DNA of 64,000 nucleotides from an uncultured Cohaesibacter sp. (lineage in GTDB: Bacteria; Pseudomonadota; Alphaproteobacteria; Rhizobiales; Cohaesibacteraceae). Both the position numbers and the translations under genes were made by a program. Where the stretch lies: positions 4,089,501 through 4,153,500 of the forward strand of contig NZ_OY761553.1 of NCBI RefSeq assembly GCF_963664735.1. Reading direction: 5' to 3'. Below are positions 35,538 through 43,797 of the stretch, one piece after another. The notes beneath the pieces are model-generated. The model worked only from the letters and a program-made list of their open reading frames with translations, did no database searches and was not told the DNA's origin. Positions within the stretch are counted from its first letter, which is position 1, and every line of letters starts with the position of its first letter.

Positions 35538-35884
35538 CTCCCTGTCTTAATAAAATGGAGCAAATTCAATTACATAGTCTGTAATTTTCAGTCGTGTCCT
35601 ACATGTTTGGCGAATTGATAGTATCTCCCCATCAATAGTCGTGTCAACTAAAACGACAAGTTAATATTTGATGTTTGTGGAATGTAATCAATATTCGCTT
35701 GATTAATGTAGAAAATATTGAAAGTAAATCAGTATTTCTAATGTAAAACTGAATTTATTTTCGAAATCACCGTTTCTTGCTCAATTTTATACTTAGAATT
35801 GGACTTGAGACTTTGAACGCACGCAAGTGCAAAATGCGCGCTTAGAGGAGACTTCAAACAGCGCTCATATCCTCGGAGGACTAA
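35538..35884. other. Divergent control region between FCD regulator and TRAP operon
   Basis: About 350 AT-rich bases with no gene. It contains the palindrome at 35569-35585 and a second inverted repeat, AATCAA-N7-TTGATT at 35686-35704. The dctP start at its right end is preceded by a strong CGGAGGA ribosome site. Promoters for both directions must be here; I cannot place them with confidence. Confidence 0.55.
35569..35585. promoter_or_regulatory. Palindrome, candidate FCD-regulator operator
   Basis: ATTACATAGTCTGTAAT is a perfect inverted repeat (ATTACA-N5-TGTAAT) about 30 bases upstream of the GntR/FCD gene start. The size and place suit self-regulation by that protein. Binding is inferred. 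Confidence 0.45.
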
Positions 35885-36898
35885 ATGAAAAAACTAATTT
35901 CTGCCATAGCTTTTGGCGTAATGGCTGCTTCTGCTGCACCTTCTCAGGCAGCTGATAGCTATCATTTCAAATTCACCAGCGCCAACTATGCTGGTGAACA
36001 GGTGTATGAAGTTCAAAAGAAATGGACTGACAATATCAAGGCCGCTTCCAATGGCCGGATCACCATTGACTTGTTGCCACTTGATGCCGTTGTTAAACCT
36101 GCTGATGCCCTGATGGCCGTTCGAAACAATATCATTCAGGGTGGCATGCTCTCATCGGCCCATTTCTCGGGCGTGGATAAAGGCTTTGGCTTGATTGGCG
36201 ACACATTGGGTGCCTGGACGAGTGATGAAGATATCTTGAAATTCTACTATGCTGGCGGCGGCTTTGAAGTTGTTGACCAGATTTTTCAGGAGCAGGGTGC
36301 CAAGTTGATTGGTGTTCAGCTGACCGGTGCAGAATCCATTCCTTCTAAGGTCAAAATCGAGAAAGTGGATGACTGGAAGGGTGTGAAAGTGCGCGCTCCT
36401 TCAGGTCCGGTTCAGCAATTGTTTGAAAAAATGGGAGCAACTCCGGTTAACCTTCCAGGATCTGAAATCTATTCGGCTTTGGACAAGGGTATCATTGATG
36501 CCGCTGATTTCTCGACCTTCTCAAACAACCAGGCTCAGGGTGTGAATGACATTGCCAAATTCCCGATCTATCCGGGCATTCACTCTTCGCCAACCGTCCA
36601 CATCTTCATGGGTCTGAAGCAATGGAATGCCATTGACGAAAATGATCAGAAGTTCTTGCTTGCTTACTTCCGTGGTTTGGCGCTGGATACCTTGCTGGTC
36701 CCGCATATGGCCGACGAAGTCGCTTACAAGAAGGCCGTTGCCAATGGGGCTACTCCAGTTGCCTGGTCCACCGAAGAACGGACGAAAGTGCGTAAACTTG
36801 CTCGCGAAATCTGGGAAGACATCGCTTCCCAATCTGAAATCGGCGCAAGATATCTTGATGCACTCAAATCCTACTATGCAGCAACCGGTCGCGAATAA
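35885..36898 (+). CDS. TRAP transporter solute-binding protein DctP-type
   Basis: A 337-residue periplasmic binding protein with a signal peptide (MKKLISAIAFGVMAASAAPS, cleavage about 22). The DctP family is shown by YHFKFTSANYAGEQVYEVQK, VRAPSGPVQQLFEKMGATPV (containing the arginine that pairs with the substrate carboxylate) and LPGSEIYSALDKGIIDAADF. It delivers a sugar acid or similar carboxylate to the DctQ/DctM membrane pair encoded next. In this setting the ligand is likely gluconate, idonate or a ketogluconate, which I infer from neighbours. The ribosome site is excellent (CGGAGGA). Confidence 0.92.
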   Translation: MKKLISAIAFGVMAASAAPSQAADSYHFKFTSANYAGEQVYEVQKKWTDNIKAASNGRITIDLLPLDAVVKPADALMAVRNNIIQGGMLSSAHFSGVDKGFGLIGDTLGAWTSDEDILKFYYAGGGFEVVDQIFQEQGAKLIGVQLTGAESIPSKVKIEKVDDWKGVKVRAPSGPVQQLFEKMGATPVNLPGSEIYSALDKGIIDAADFSTFSNNQAQGVNDIAKFPIYPGIHSSPTVHIFMGLKQWNAIDENDQKFLLAYFRGLALDTLLVPHMADEVAYKKAVANGATPVAWSTEERTKVRKLAREIWEDIASQSEIGARYLDALKSYYAATGRE

Positions 36899-36976
36899 CT
36901 GCTGGTTTTCTCTTGATATCTTCCAAAATAACCAAGCGGCAGATCTCTGATCTGCCGCGCATAAGCAGGTTTAAAC

Positions 36977-37525
36977 ATGCTCAGCAGGTTTGCGCAATTT
37001 TCCGAATTGATCGATAAGCTCATCGTCAGAATTGGATATGTCGTTACTTGGCTATTCTTCGTGATTGTTCTGATTGGCTTCTATGAAGTCGTGATGCGGT
37101 ATGTTTTCGATGCCCCCACATTCTGGGTCCATGAAACAACCACTTTTATTGTCAGCATCGGTTTGCTTTATGGCGGCGTATATTGCTACGCGGATGATCG
37201 CCATATCGCCATGACCTTTCTGGTCGATGCTCTGGAACCCAAGACACGCTGGTATTTCGACATGATCGTCCACCTCTTGGTTTTCATCTTTACCCTGATG
37301 ATGCTCTACGGGGCATATCTGAATGCAAAAGATGCATTCTTCAGCTACTCAGGCGCACTCAAATTGCAGACATCCGGTAGCGCGTGGGATACGCCATTCC
37401 CGGCATATAACAAAGGCTTCTTTTTCGTCTCCTGTATTGTATTGAGCATTCTGAGTGTTCTTCACAATCTTCGTCATCTGGCGAATTTCAGCAAAGTCAT
37501 GAATGCACAGGAAGGAGACTCATAA
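36977..37525 (+). CDS. TRAP transporter small membrane subunit DctQ-type
   Basis: A 182-residue protein with four predicted membrane helices (about 17-40, 53-72, 92-115 and 145-165), the DctQ arrangement. The opening YVVTWLFFVIVLIGFYEVVMRYVFDAPTF-like region with R-Y-V-F and the tryptophan-valine-histidine-glutamate after it are characteristic. DctQ tightly partners DctM. The stop codon shares one base with the dctM start (TAATG), so the two are coupled. Confidence 0.9.
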   Translation: MLSRFAQFSELIDKLIVRIGYVVTWLFFVIVLIGFYEVVMRYVFDAPTFWVHETTTFIVSIGLLYGGVYCYADDRHIAMTFLVDALEPKTRWYFDMIVHLLVFIFTLMMLYGAYLNAKDAFFSYSGALKLQTSGSAWDTPFPAYNKGFFFVSCIVLSILSVLHNLRHLANFSKVMNAQEGDS

Positions 37526-38847
37526 TGCTTATGTCTTTGGGTATTGGCTGGGTCACATTGTTGATTCTGGTCAGCATGATCGTGCTGCTGCTTTTGGGTA
37601 TGCCTCTGGGCTTCATGACCGGTTTCGTAGCTCTCGCTGTCTCATACCTCTGGTTTGACACCACGCAGATCATGCAGATGGTTGCGGGTCGTGTCAGCGA
37701 CTTTACGACAGGTTATTCCTTCGTTGCCGTGCCGATGTTTGTGCTTATGGCCTCTATGTTGGACAAAACCGGCATTGCGCGCGATCTTTACAATGCAATG
37801 CGTGTGATCGCCGGGCGCCTGAAAGGCGGCATTGCAGTACAGAGTCTGGTTGTGGCCGTGGTTCTTGCTTCCATGTCGGGCATTATCGGAGGTGAGGTCG
37901 TATTGTTGGGCATGATCGCCTTGCCGCAGATGCTGCGTCTCGGATACCAGAAAAATCTGGCAATCGGCACCATCGTTGCCGGTGGTGCGCTTGGCACCAT
38001 GATGCCTCCCTCCATTGTTTTGATCATCTACGGTCTGACCGCGAATGCTCCGATCGGCAATCTGTTTCTTGCAGCTGTTCCCGCAACGGCGATTTTGGCA
38101 GGGCTATATGTCGTATATACCCTCGTTTTGTGCAACGTGCGTCCTGATTTCGGTCCGGCGATGAGCAAGGAAGAAATGTCCAATCTCACACGCTCGGACA
38201 TGATCAAGATTGCCAAGGACATATTGATGCCCCTGCTGATCGCGGGCTGTATTCTTGGCTCTATTTATGCTGGCATCGCTTCGGTTACGGAATCTGCATG
38301 TATGGGGGTTGTTGCCGTTTTGATCGTCGCAGCCTTGCGCAGAGAATTGTCACTTTCCGTGATCTTCGGCGCGTTGCTGCATACAATCCGAACCGTGGGT
38401 ATGATCATCTGGGTTGGTATTGGTGCGACAATGTTGATCGGTATTTACAACTTGATGGGCGGAGACCAGTTCGTCTCCAACATGATCCTGTCACTGGATA
38501 TTTCGCCACTGACGGTCATCCTTTTCATGATGTTGATCCTGATTGTGTTGGGCATGTTCCTCGATTGGATCGGCGTTGCTATGCTGACTATGCCAATCTT
38601 CGTGCCGATCATTACCCAGCTGGGCTATGACCCGGTATGGTTCGGTGTTCTGTTCTGCGTCAACATGCAGGTATCTTTCTTGTCTCCCCCCTTTGGTCCT
38701 GCAGCCTTCTATCTCAAAAGCGTTGCTCCAAAAGGCATCGAGCTTACAGATATCTTCCGGTCAGTTTGGCCATATATCCTGATGCAGCTTACCACAATTG
38801 CAATTCTTATTGCGTTCCCAGAAGTCATCACGTTTATGTATAAATAA
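37525..38847 (+). CDS. TRAP transporter large membrane subunit DctM-type
   Basis: A 440-residue, very hydrophobic protein with about 12 membrane helices. DctM signatures include GGEVVLLGMIALPQMLRLGY, GTIVAGGALGTMMPPSIVLI and SFLSPPFGPAAFYLKSVAP. This subunit is the sodium- or proton-coupled channel for the substrate held by DctP. It is the last gene of the operon and is followed 50 bases later by a good terminator. Confidence 0.94.
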   Translation: MLMSLGIGWVTLLILVSMIVLLLLGMPLGFMTGFVALAVSYLWFDTTQIMQMVAGRVSDFTTGYSFVAVPMFVLMASMLDKTGIARDLYNAMRVIAGRLKGGIAVQSLVVAVVLASMSGIIGGEVVLLGMIALPQMLRLGYQKNLAIGTIVAGGALGTMMPPSIVLIIYGLTANAPIGNLFLAAVPATAILAGLYVVYTLVLCNVRPDFGPAMSKEEMSNLTRSDMIKIAKDILMPLLIAGCILGSIYAGIASVTESACMGVVAVLIVAALRRELSLSVIFGALLHTIRTVGMIIWVGIGATMLIGIYNLMGGDQFVSNMILSLDISPLTVILFMMLILIVLGMFLDWIGVAMLTMPIFVPIITQLGYDPVWFGVLFCVNMQVSFLSPPFGPAAFYLKSVAPKGIELTDIFRSVWPYILMQLTTIAILIAFPEVITFMYK

Positions 38848-38896
38848 CTGGATGGTAACCGTCAGGGACAAAGCAAAGAGCAGTCCCCCAAAAGCA

Positions 38897-38935
38897 TGGC
38901 CTGTACACTGTAACTGTACAGGCCATTTTTGTTTC
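38897..38935 (+). terminator. Rho-independent terminator of the TRAP operon
   Basis: TGGCCTGTACA (38897-38907) pairs perfectly with TGTACAGGCCA (38915-38925) around a seven-base loop and is followed by TTTTTGTTT. It stands about 50 bases after dctM and before the convergent LacI-type gene. Confidence 0.92.
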
Positions 38936-38986
38936 GATTTTTGTGATGCAGTGATTCACAATGCTGACTATGGCTTTGAAATGAAG

Positions 38987-40024
38987 CTACCCTTGCTGAC
39001 GCGTAGAACCTCTTAGTCGAAGCGATGGCTCAACCTCGATGATTTCATGCTTATCCGGGTAACTGTCTGCATCAGCTGAAATATTTAGAACGCGTTTGAG
39101 TAAATCAATGGCCGTTCTGGCCAGTGAATTCGGGTCAACGCCTATCGTGGTCAATGATGGACGGCAATAGTGCGCGATATCAAAATCTCCAAAGCCGGCA
39201 ACACCGATATCCTCGGGCACAGAGAGCCCCATTTCCTGAAGAGCCGTCAAAACACCATATGCAGCAGGATCCGATGCGCAGAAAATGCAGTCGGTGTCGG
39301 GGAACTCATCCATGACCTTTTTGCAGCATGCCACGCCAGAGGCGATGTTGAAGGGCCTAGCCCCTTGATAAATGTGCCGGTCAGACGATAAACCCGCCTG
39401 CTTGAGTGCTGATTGGAAACCGCGAAAACGCTCTGCGTTTCTTGAACTCAGGGGGCGCGTTTCTCCTATAAAGGCGATTTTGCTATAGCCAAGATCCAAG
39501 AGGGAGCGAGTAAGGGTTTGAGCCGCTTCAAAATTAGAAAAACCAACGACATGTTGGATCGGTTCATGGGGGCTTTCCCAAAGCTCAATAACCGGTATGC
39601 CCGATTTCTCAAGCAAGCTACGGCTTTTCTCCGTGTGTCCATCACAACTTAGCAGCATCGCCTCAGGGCGGCGCCTGAGAAAGGATTCCACAAGCTCTTC
39701 TTCTTTCTCGGCACTATAACCCGTGTGTCCGAGAAGAACCTGCATGCCAGCAACACTCAGTTCTTCGTTGAGGATTTGAACGGTTCGGGCAAAATGGGGG
39801 TTGTCCAGAGATGGGATCAGCACAGAGACAAAGCCGCTTTTTCGGGAAGAAAGGCTACCCGCAGCCTGATCCGGCACATAGCCGAGTTCCTGAACCACAT
39901 CCAGAATACGCTTGCGGGTTTTGGCATTGACAATACTGTTCTCTCGCAAGGCGCGTGAGACAGTCATTCTTGAAACCCCTGCCGCATCGGCCACATCTTG
40001 CATTGTGACTTGTCGGATCGCCAT
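38987..40024 (-). CDS. LacI-family repressor of gluconate/idonate genes (GntR-type)
   Basis: A 345-residue LacI-family protein. The helix-turn-helix and hinge lie at about 6-60 (VTMQDVADAAGVSRMTVSRA ... LGYVPDQAAGSL), followed by a periplasmic-binding-protein-like sugar domain (VSVLIPSLDNPHFARTVQIL ... PEDIGVAGFGDFDIAHYCRPSLTTIGVDP). The likely operators are the ATGTTA-N4-TAACAT palindromes at edd and at idnD/idnO. E. coli GntR and IdnR, which bind the same palindrome, are of this family and respond to gluconate or 5-ketogluconate. The effector here is inferred. Confidence 0.9.
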   Translation of the reverse strand: MAIRQVTMQDVADAAGVSRMTVSRALRENSIVNAKTRKRILDVVQELGYVPDQAAGSLSSRKSGFVSVLIPSLDNPHFARTVQILNEELSVAGMQVLLGHTGYSAEKEEELVESFLRRRPEAMLLSCDGHTEKSRSLLEKSGIPVIELWESPHEPIQHVVGFSNFEAAQTLTRSLLDLGYSKIAFIGETRPLSSRNAERFRGFQSALKQAGLSSDRHIYQGARPFNIASGVACCKKVMDEFPDTDCIFCASDPAAYGVLTALQEMGLSVPEDIGVAGFGDFDIAHYCRPSLTTIGVDPNSLARTAIDLLKRVLNISADADSYPDKHEIIEVEPSLRLRGSTRQQG

Positions 40025-40148
40025 TGTTTTTGTTACGCCTCGCCGTTCGTTTCTTCACTTTTGTCTTAGCGTGAGAAACCACATGTGTCGATTGAACTTT
40101 TCATGTGGAGGCGTAAAAAGATCAGCGCAAATGGGATTAAATTCTACA

Positions 40149-40193
40149 ATGCTCCCTCTCCCGCAAGGGAGGGGTTGTCAAGAGAGGGAGCAT
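40149..40193 (-). terminator. Hairpin between idnD and the LacI-type gene
   Basis: ATGCTCCCTCTC (40149-40160) pairs perfectly with GAGAGGGAGCAT (40182-40193), six bases past the idnD stop on the minus strand; an inner CTCCC/GGGAG stem is also possible. There is no strong T run, so termination may be partial, allowing read-through into the LacI-type gene. Confidence 0.55.
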
Positions 40194-40198
40194 CGGGC

Positions 40199-41233
40199 TT
40201 ATGCGAAGGAAAGCTGAACCTTCATGGATTTCTTGCGATCCTTGGCGGCCTCAAATGCAGCTACAGCATCGTCAATCGGATAGGTGCCTGTCAGGATTGG
40301 GGTCGGGTCAAGACGACCGCTTCCGATCAATTCAACAGCCCAGGCGAATTCTTCATGAAAGCGGAATGCGCCACGAACCTCAATCTCCTTGGAAACAATC
40401 ATGTTCTGAGGGATTGTAACATCGCCGCCAAGACCCAGCTGTACCAAGACCCCGGTGGGGCGGATCATCTGATAGCCCGAAACCATCGCGGCCTGACTGC
40501 CTGAACACTCTATGACAACATCAAATTGCCCCTTGCCTGCTGAATAGGCAGCTATTTTCTCGGATTCGGTGGCGACATTTACGGTGTCATCAGCGCCAAG
40601 CAATTTAGCCTTTGCCAAAGCTTCGTCAATCAGGTCTGTAACAACGACTTCCAGAGCGCCGTGCAGTTTCGCAGCTGCAACGACAAGTGCTCCGATGGGG
40701 CCGCAGCCCGTAACCAACACCCGCTTGCCAATCAGTGAACCAGCACGCTTGACTGCATGCAGGGCAACGGAAAATGGCTCTGCAAAAGCTGCTTTATGAA
40801 CATCTGTGCCTTTAGGAAGAACGTGACATTGAGATCCCAGAGCAACGAGCTGCTGGCTAAATGCTCCCTGAATGTGCGGAAAAGGCATGGCGCTACCATA
40901 AAAGCGCATGTTCATGCAGTGATTATACATTGCTTTGCGGCAATATTCACAGTCCCCACATGGTCGGCTGGGGCTGATTGCGACCAAATCCCCGGGCTTC
41001 ACATTCGTGACATCAGCCCCGACTTCGACAATTGTGCCAGAAACCTCATGGCCAAGAATCATGGGTTCCTTGATGCGCACGTCGCCAAATCCACCATCAT
41101 TATAATAGTGCAGATCCGATCCGCATATTCCACCGGCCCCAATTTTGATCAATACCTCACGGCTGCTCATTTCAGGCAAGCTGGTGTCTTCGATCCTGAC
41201 ATCCTTAGGGCCGTGGCAAACAACTGCTTTCAA
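40199..41233 (-). CDS. idnD: L-idonate 5-dehydrogenase, zinc-dependent
   Basis: A 344-residue medium-chain dehydrogenase. Catalytic zinc ligands are seen in GGICGSDLHYY and GHEVSG; four structural-zinc cysteines in PCGDCEYCRKAMYNHC; the Rossmann fold in VLVTGCGPIGALVVAAAKL. It oxidises L-idonate to 5-keto-D-gluconate with NAD(P). Assignment as IdnD rests on family similarity (344 versus about 343 residues) and on its partner idnO. The start is TTG at 41233, chosen because AGGAGG lies six bases ahead and the protein then opens like the family (KAVVCHGPKDVRIED); the frame stays open for 30 codons upstream, which I do not consider translated. It diverges from idnO across a shared operator. Confidence 0.88.
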   Translation of the reverse strand: MKAVVCHGPKDVRIEDTSLPEMSSREVLIKIGAGGICGSDLHYYNDGGFGDVRIKEPMILGHEVSGTIVEVGADVTNVKPGDLVAISPSRPCGDCEYCRKAMYNHCMNMRFYGSAMPFPHIQGAFSQQLVALGSQCHVLPKGTDVHKAAFAEPFSVALHAVKRAGSLIGKRVLVTGCGPIGALVVAAAKLHGALEVVVTDLIDEALAKAKLLGADDTVNVATESEKIAAYSAGKGQFDVVIECSGSQAAMVSGYQMIRPTGVLVQLGLGGDVTIPQNMIVSKEIEVRGAFRFHEEFAWAVELIGSGRLDPTPILTGTYPIDDAVAAFEAAKDRKKSMKVQLSFA

Positions 41234-41379
41234 TTCTTCCTCCTGCTGCTCCTGCGCTAAAGCAGGGCATTGAAAATAAAATAGAAAATTCGATTCCTTG
41301 CCATAATATGTGATAAGGAGCACTAAACCTAACAGATATTTGACGGCTTTATATCACATAGTATCGACTCAGATTGATC

Positions 41380-41427
41380 TTGACATCCACTAACTAGTAG
41401 TAGATGTTATCGATAACAATAATGTTA
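41380..41427 (+). promoter_or_regulatory. idnO/gntK promoter with LacI/GntR-type operator
   Basis: TTGACA at 41380-41385 is followed after 17-18 bases by GATGTT or ATGTTA, a plausible -10. ATGTTATCGATAACAA at 41404-41419 is an ATGTTA-N4-TAACAT-type palindrome (one mismatch at the last base) that covers this -10. An additional ATGTTA half-site is at 41422-41427. The same operator could also control the divergent idnD. Confidence 0.78.
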
Positions 41428-41443
41428 TCCAAGGAAGGTCAAT

Positions 41444-41503
41444 ATGCAAGTGTTTTTTGCAGGGGCCGATTACAGGAAAGGGAAGAGCAGTGAATATCGA
41501 TGA
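41444..41503 (+). CDS. Possible 19-residue leader peptide overlapping the idnO start
   Basis: An ATG at 41444 with a strong ribosome site (AAGGAAGG, about 6 bases upstream) starts a 19-codon frame, MQVFFAGADYRKGKSSEYR, ending in TGA at 41501-41503, that is 14 bases past the presumed idnO start at 41490. Translation could help open or couple idnO. It may be fortuitous. Confidence 0.3.
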   Translation: MQVFFAGADYRKGKSSEYR

Positions 41504-42260
41504 ACTTTTTGGCTTGAAAGGGCACCGCGCGTTGGTGACTGGATCCGGGCAGGGCATCGGCTACCAGTTGGCTTGCGGTTTGGCTGAAGTAGGCGCAGAA
41601 ATTGTGCTGAATGATATTGCAGAAGATCGCCTTGAAACTGCAGCGCAAAAACTGACCGATATGGGAGCGACAGTTCACAAACTGCCTTTCGATGTGACCG
41701 ACGCAGGTCTAGTTGCCAAGAAAATCGACGCATTCGAAGCCGAAGTCGGGCCAATTGATATTCTGGTCAATAACGCCGGCATGCAATATCGTGCGCCGCT
41801 GGAAGAATTCCCTGCCGACAAATTCGATTTCCTGATGAAACTCAATGTCAATTCTGTCTTTTACGTCAGCAAGGCAGTTGCCCAGCACATGATCAAGCGC
41901 GGCAAGGGCAAGATTGTCAATATCTGCTCGGTACAGACCGCTTTGGCACGCCCGTCCATCGCCCCTTACACCGGCTCAAAAGGTGCCGTTGCCAACCTGA
42001 CCAAGGGCATGGCTACAGACTGGGCACGTCACGGCCTGCAAATCAACGGCTTGGCTCCGGGCTATTTCAAAACCGAGCTGACCTCTGCCTTGGTTGCTGA
42101 CGACGACTTTACCGCTTGGCTTAGCAACCGTACACCTGCTGGCCGCTGGGGAGACGTTAGCGAATTGGTTGGTGCTTGTGTTTTCCTTAGCTCCAATGCT
42201 TCATCTTTCGTGAATGGACACGTGCTTTATGTCGATGGCGGTATCACAGTTTCAGTTTAA
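41490..42260 (+). CDS. idnO: Gluconate 5-dehydrogenase (5-keto-D-gluconate 5-reductase)
   Basis: A 256-residue short-chain dehydrogenase. The cofactor loop is VTGSGQGIGYQLA; the NNAG motif follows in VNNAGMQYRAPL; the catalytic Ser-Tyr-Lys appear in SVQTALARPSIAPYTGSKGA. It reduces 5-ketogluconate to D-gluconate with NADPH, linking IdnD to GntK. E. coli IdnO has 254 residues. The start is GTG at 41490 (VNIDELFGLKG), with GGGAAG about 4 bases upstream; a longer frame from 41457 would add 11 residues with no support. gntK overlaps its end by about 26 bases. Confidence 0.88.
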   Translation: MNIDELFGLKGHRALVTGSGQGIGYQLACGLAEVGAEIVLNDIAEDRLETAAQKLTDMGATVHKLPFDVTDAGLVAKKIDAFEAEVGPIDILVNNAGMQYRAPLEEFPADKFDFLMKLNVNSVFYVSKAVAQHMIKRGKGKIVNICSVQTALARPSIAPYTGSKGAVANLTKGMATDWARHGLQINGLAPGYFKTELTSALVADDDFTAWLSNRTPAGRWGDVSELVGACVFLSSNASSFVNGHVLYVDGGITVSV

Positions 42261-42777
42261 TGCTCTGCCGGTGATCATCGTCATGGGCGTTTGTGGATGC
42301 GGCAAATCATCTGTCGGCGAGGCGCTGGCCAAAAGACATGACTTGCCATTTCTGGATGCGGACGACTATCACCCCAAGGCCAATGTCGACAAAATGTCGA
42401 AAGGCATTGCCTTACAGGATGATGATCGCTGGCCATGGTTTGAAATCCTCTCCGAGGCGATCAATGAAAAGGCGGTAGGCTCTGGTAGCTGCGTGTGTGG
42501 TTGTTCTGCTTTGAAACGTAGCTATCGTCGCTATTTGTCAGAACACATTGACCGTCCGGTGCTCTATGTTCACTTGCATGGTAGCAAGGAGTTGCTGTTT
42601 GAACGCATGTCGGCACGCAAGGATCATTACATGCCCCCAAGTCTGCTGGAGAGCCAGTTGGCCACCTTGGAACCGCCAGAGAGCGATGAGAATGCTATTG
42701 TCATCTCAATAGATCAAAGTGTTTTGGAAATTGTCGAAGAAACCGAGCATGCTTTGACACTCGACGCACACGAATGA
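42235..42777 (+). CDS. gntK: Gluconokinase
   Basis: A 180-residue small kinase with Walker A GVCGCGKSSVGEALA near residue 18, DADDYHPKANVDKMSKGIAL-type substrate loop, DDRWPWF, and CGCSALKRSYRRYL, all characteristic of the GntK/IdnK family. It phosphorylates gluconate to 6-phosphogluconate, the substrate of Edd. The frame overlaps idnO; ATG at 42229 or 42235 is most likely, as an earlier start (42214) adds only idnO-overlapping residues. The two genes are thus translationally coupled. Confidence 0.92.
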   Translation: MAVSQFQFNALPVIIVMGVCGCGKSSVGEALAKRHDLPFLDADDYHPKANVDKMSKGIALQDDDRWPWFEILSEAINEKAVGSGSCVCGCSALKRSYRRYLSEHIDRPVLYVHLHGSKELLFERMSARKDHYMPPSLLESQLATLEPPESDENAIVISIDQSVLEIVEETEHALTLDAHE

Positions 42778-42803
42778 TTCGGCGAATAACATCAATATAA
42801 AAT

Positions 42804-42834
42804 TCCGGGAAGGAGAGTGTTTCCCTTTCCGGAA
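42804..42834 (+). terminator. Weak hairpin after gntK
   Basis: TTCCGGGAAGG and CCCTTTCCGGAA form an imperfect stem with a loop of about nine bases, some 25 bases after the gntK stop. The tail is AT-rich but has no clean T run. Confidence 0.4.
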
Positions 42835-43055
42835 ATATTATAGCATTAGGATAATTGCTTGCAGCGGGGGCTCAAGACTAGAGGGATAATCTGTTTTTCG
42901 CGGTAATGGCTTTGCTCTATGCCGTAAATCTCGCGGTAAGCGACTGAGGCAAATTATTTTGAGGATAGTCAGCTTTTAAAAGCTCCACCTCTGAGTTTCA
43001 TCATGATGTCCATCCTTGAAATCAGAACTGTGTAACAAGGGTGTATCGCAGGGTT

Positions 43056-43748
43056 CTACATTTCAACAATCTTTATAGCCAAGCTGAAACCGCTGTTGTG
43101 GGCAGTTACCAGCGGCAGCTCAAGATTGCTTTGGCTTCTAACCTTGCTGCGTAGACGCGAGATGAGTGTATCCAGTTGGCCGCGGTTTATTGGGCTGTTC
43201 TGTTTGCCCAATAGCTCCTTCAGGTCTTCACGACTGATAACATTGCCTGCAGCCTCTGCGACATGTTTTAGCAGGGCGGTTTCCCTCTTCGTCAATGAAA
43301 TATAGGTGTCGTTTGGTGCTTTCAAAAGCAGGCTTTTCAAGTTGAGCTGCCAACTAATATCTTGCTCGCGCGCCATTGCAGAGGTCGTGCCGCCTTTTTG
43401 TATCAATGAAGAAATTGCTGCGGCTAACTCTTCAGGTTCAATCGGCTTGACCATGTAGATGTCGGCGCCGCAATTGTAGCCTTTCACTCTGTCTTGCAGA
43501 GCGTCCCGCGCTGTCATGATGATGATTGAACACAATTTTTTTTGGGAAAGATATTCAGTTATTGAGAAACCGTCGTGATGGGGAAGGTTGACGTCAACAA
43601 CGGCCACGTCGTATTTATTGTCAGCCAATTGTTTATATAGTTCAATAGCGTCTCCGACTTCGCTCACTGAATGTCCATTGAGTGAAAGAAAGTCTGCAAG
43701 ACTGCTACGCACGGCAAGATTGTCCTCAACGACCACGATATTTGCCAT
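43056..43748 (-). CDS. OmpR-type response regulator
   Basis: A 230-residue two-component regulator. The receiver domain (about 1-115) has phosphoacceptor aspartate in VAVVDVNLPHHDGF (about 52), a conserved threonine in IIMTARD and lysine in YMVKPIEP. The C-terminal winged-helix DNA-binding domain (about 130-228) shows LTKRETALLKHVAEAAGNVI and LDTLISRLRSKV. It diverges from the sensor kinase gene with 49 bases between starts, so the two are a pair with a shared promoter region. Targets are not visible, but the surface-protein secretion locus just beyond the kinase is an obvious candidate. Confidence 0.93.
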   Translation of the reverse strand: MANIVVVEDNLAVRSSLADFLSLNGHSVSEVGDAIELYKQLADNKYDVAVVDVNLPHHDGFSITEYLSQKKLCSIIIMTARDALQDRVKGYNCGADIYMVKPIEPEELAAAISSLIQKGGTTSAMAREQDISWQLNLKSLLLKAPNDTYISLTKRETALLKHVAEAAGNVISREDLKELLGKQNSPINRGQLDTLISRLRSKVRSQSNLELPLVTAHNSGFSLAIKIVEM

Positions 43749-43797
43749 GGAAATGTCTTCTCCGGTTTTTCAAGCACCAAAAGCAAAAGGATTCTAG

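Noticed and set aside
34617-35618. 333-codon plus-strand open frame
   Set aside because: It lies opposite the well-supported FCD regulator, crosses its terminator, has no family resemblance and is explained as an antisense shadow.
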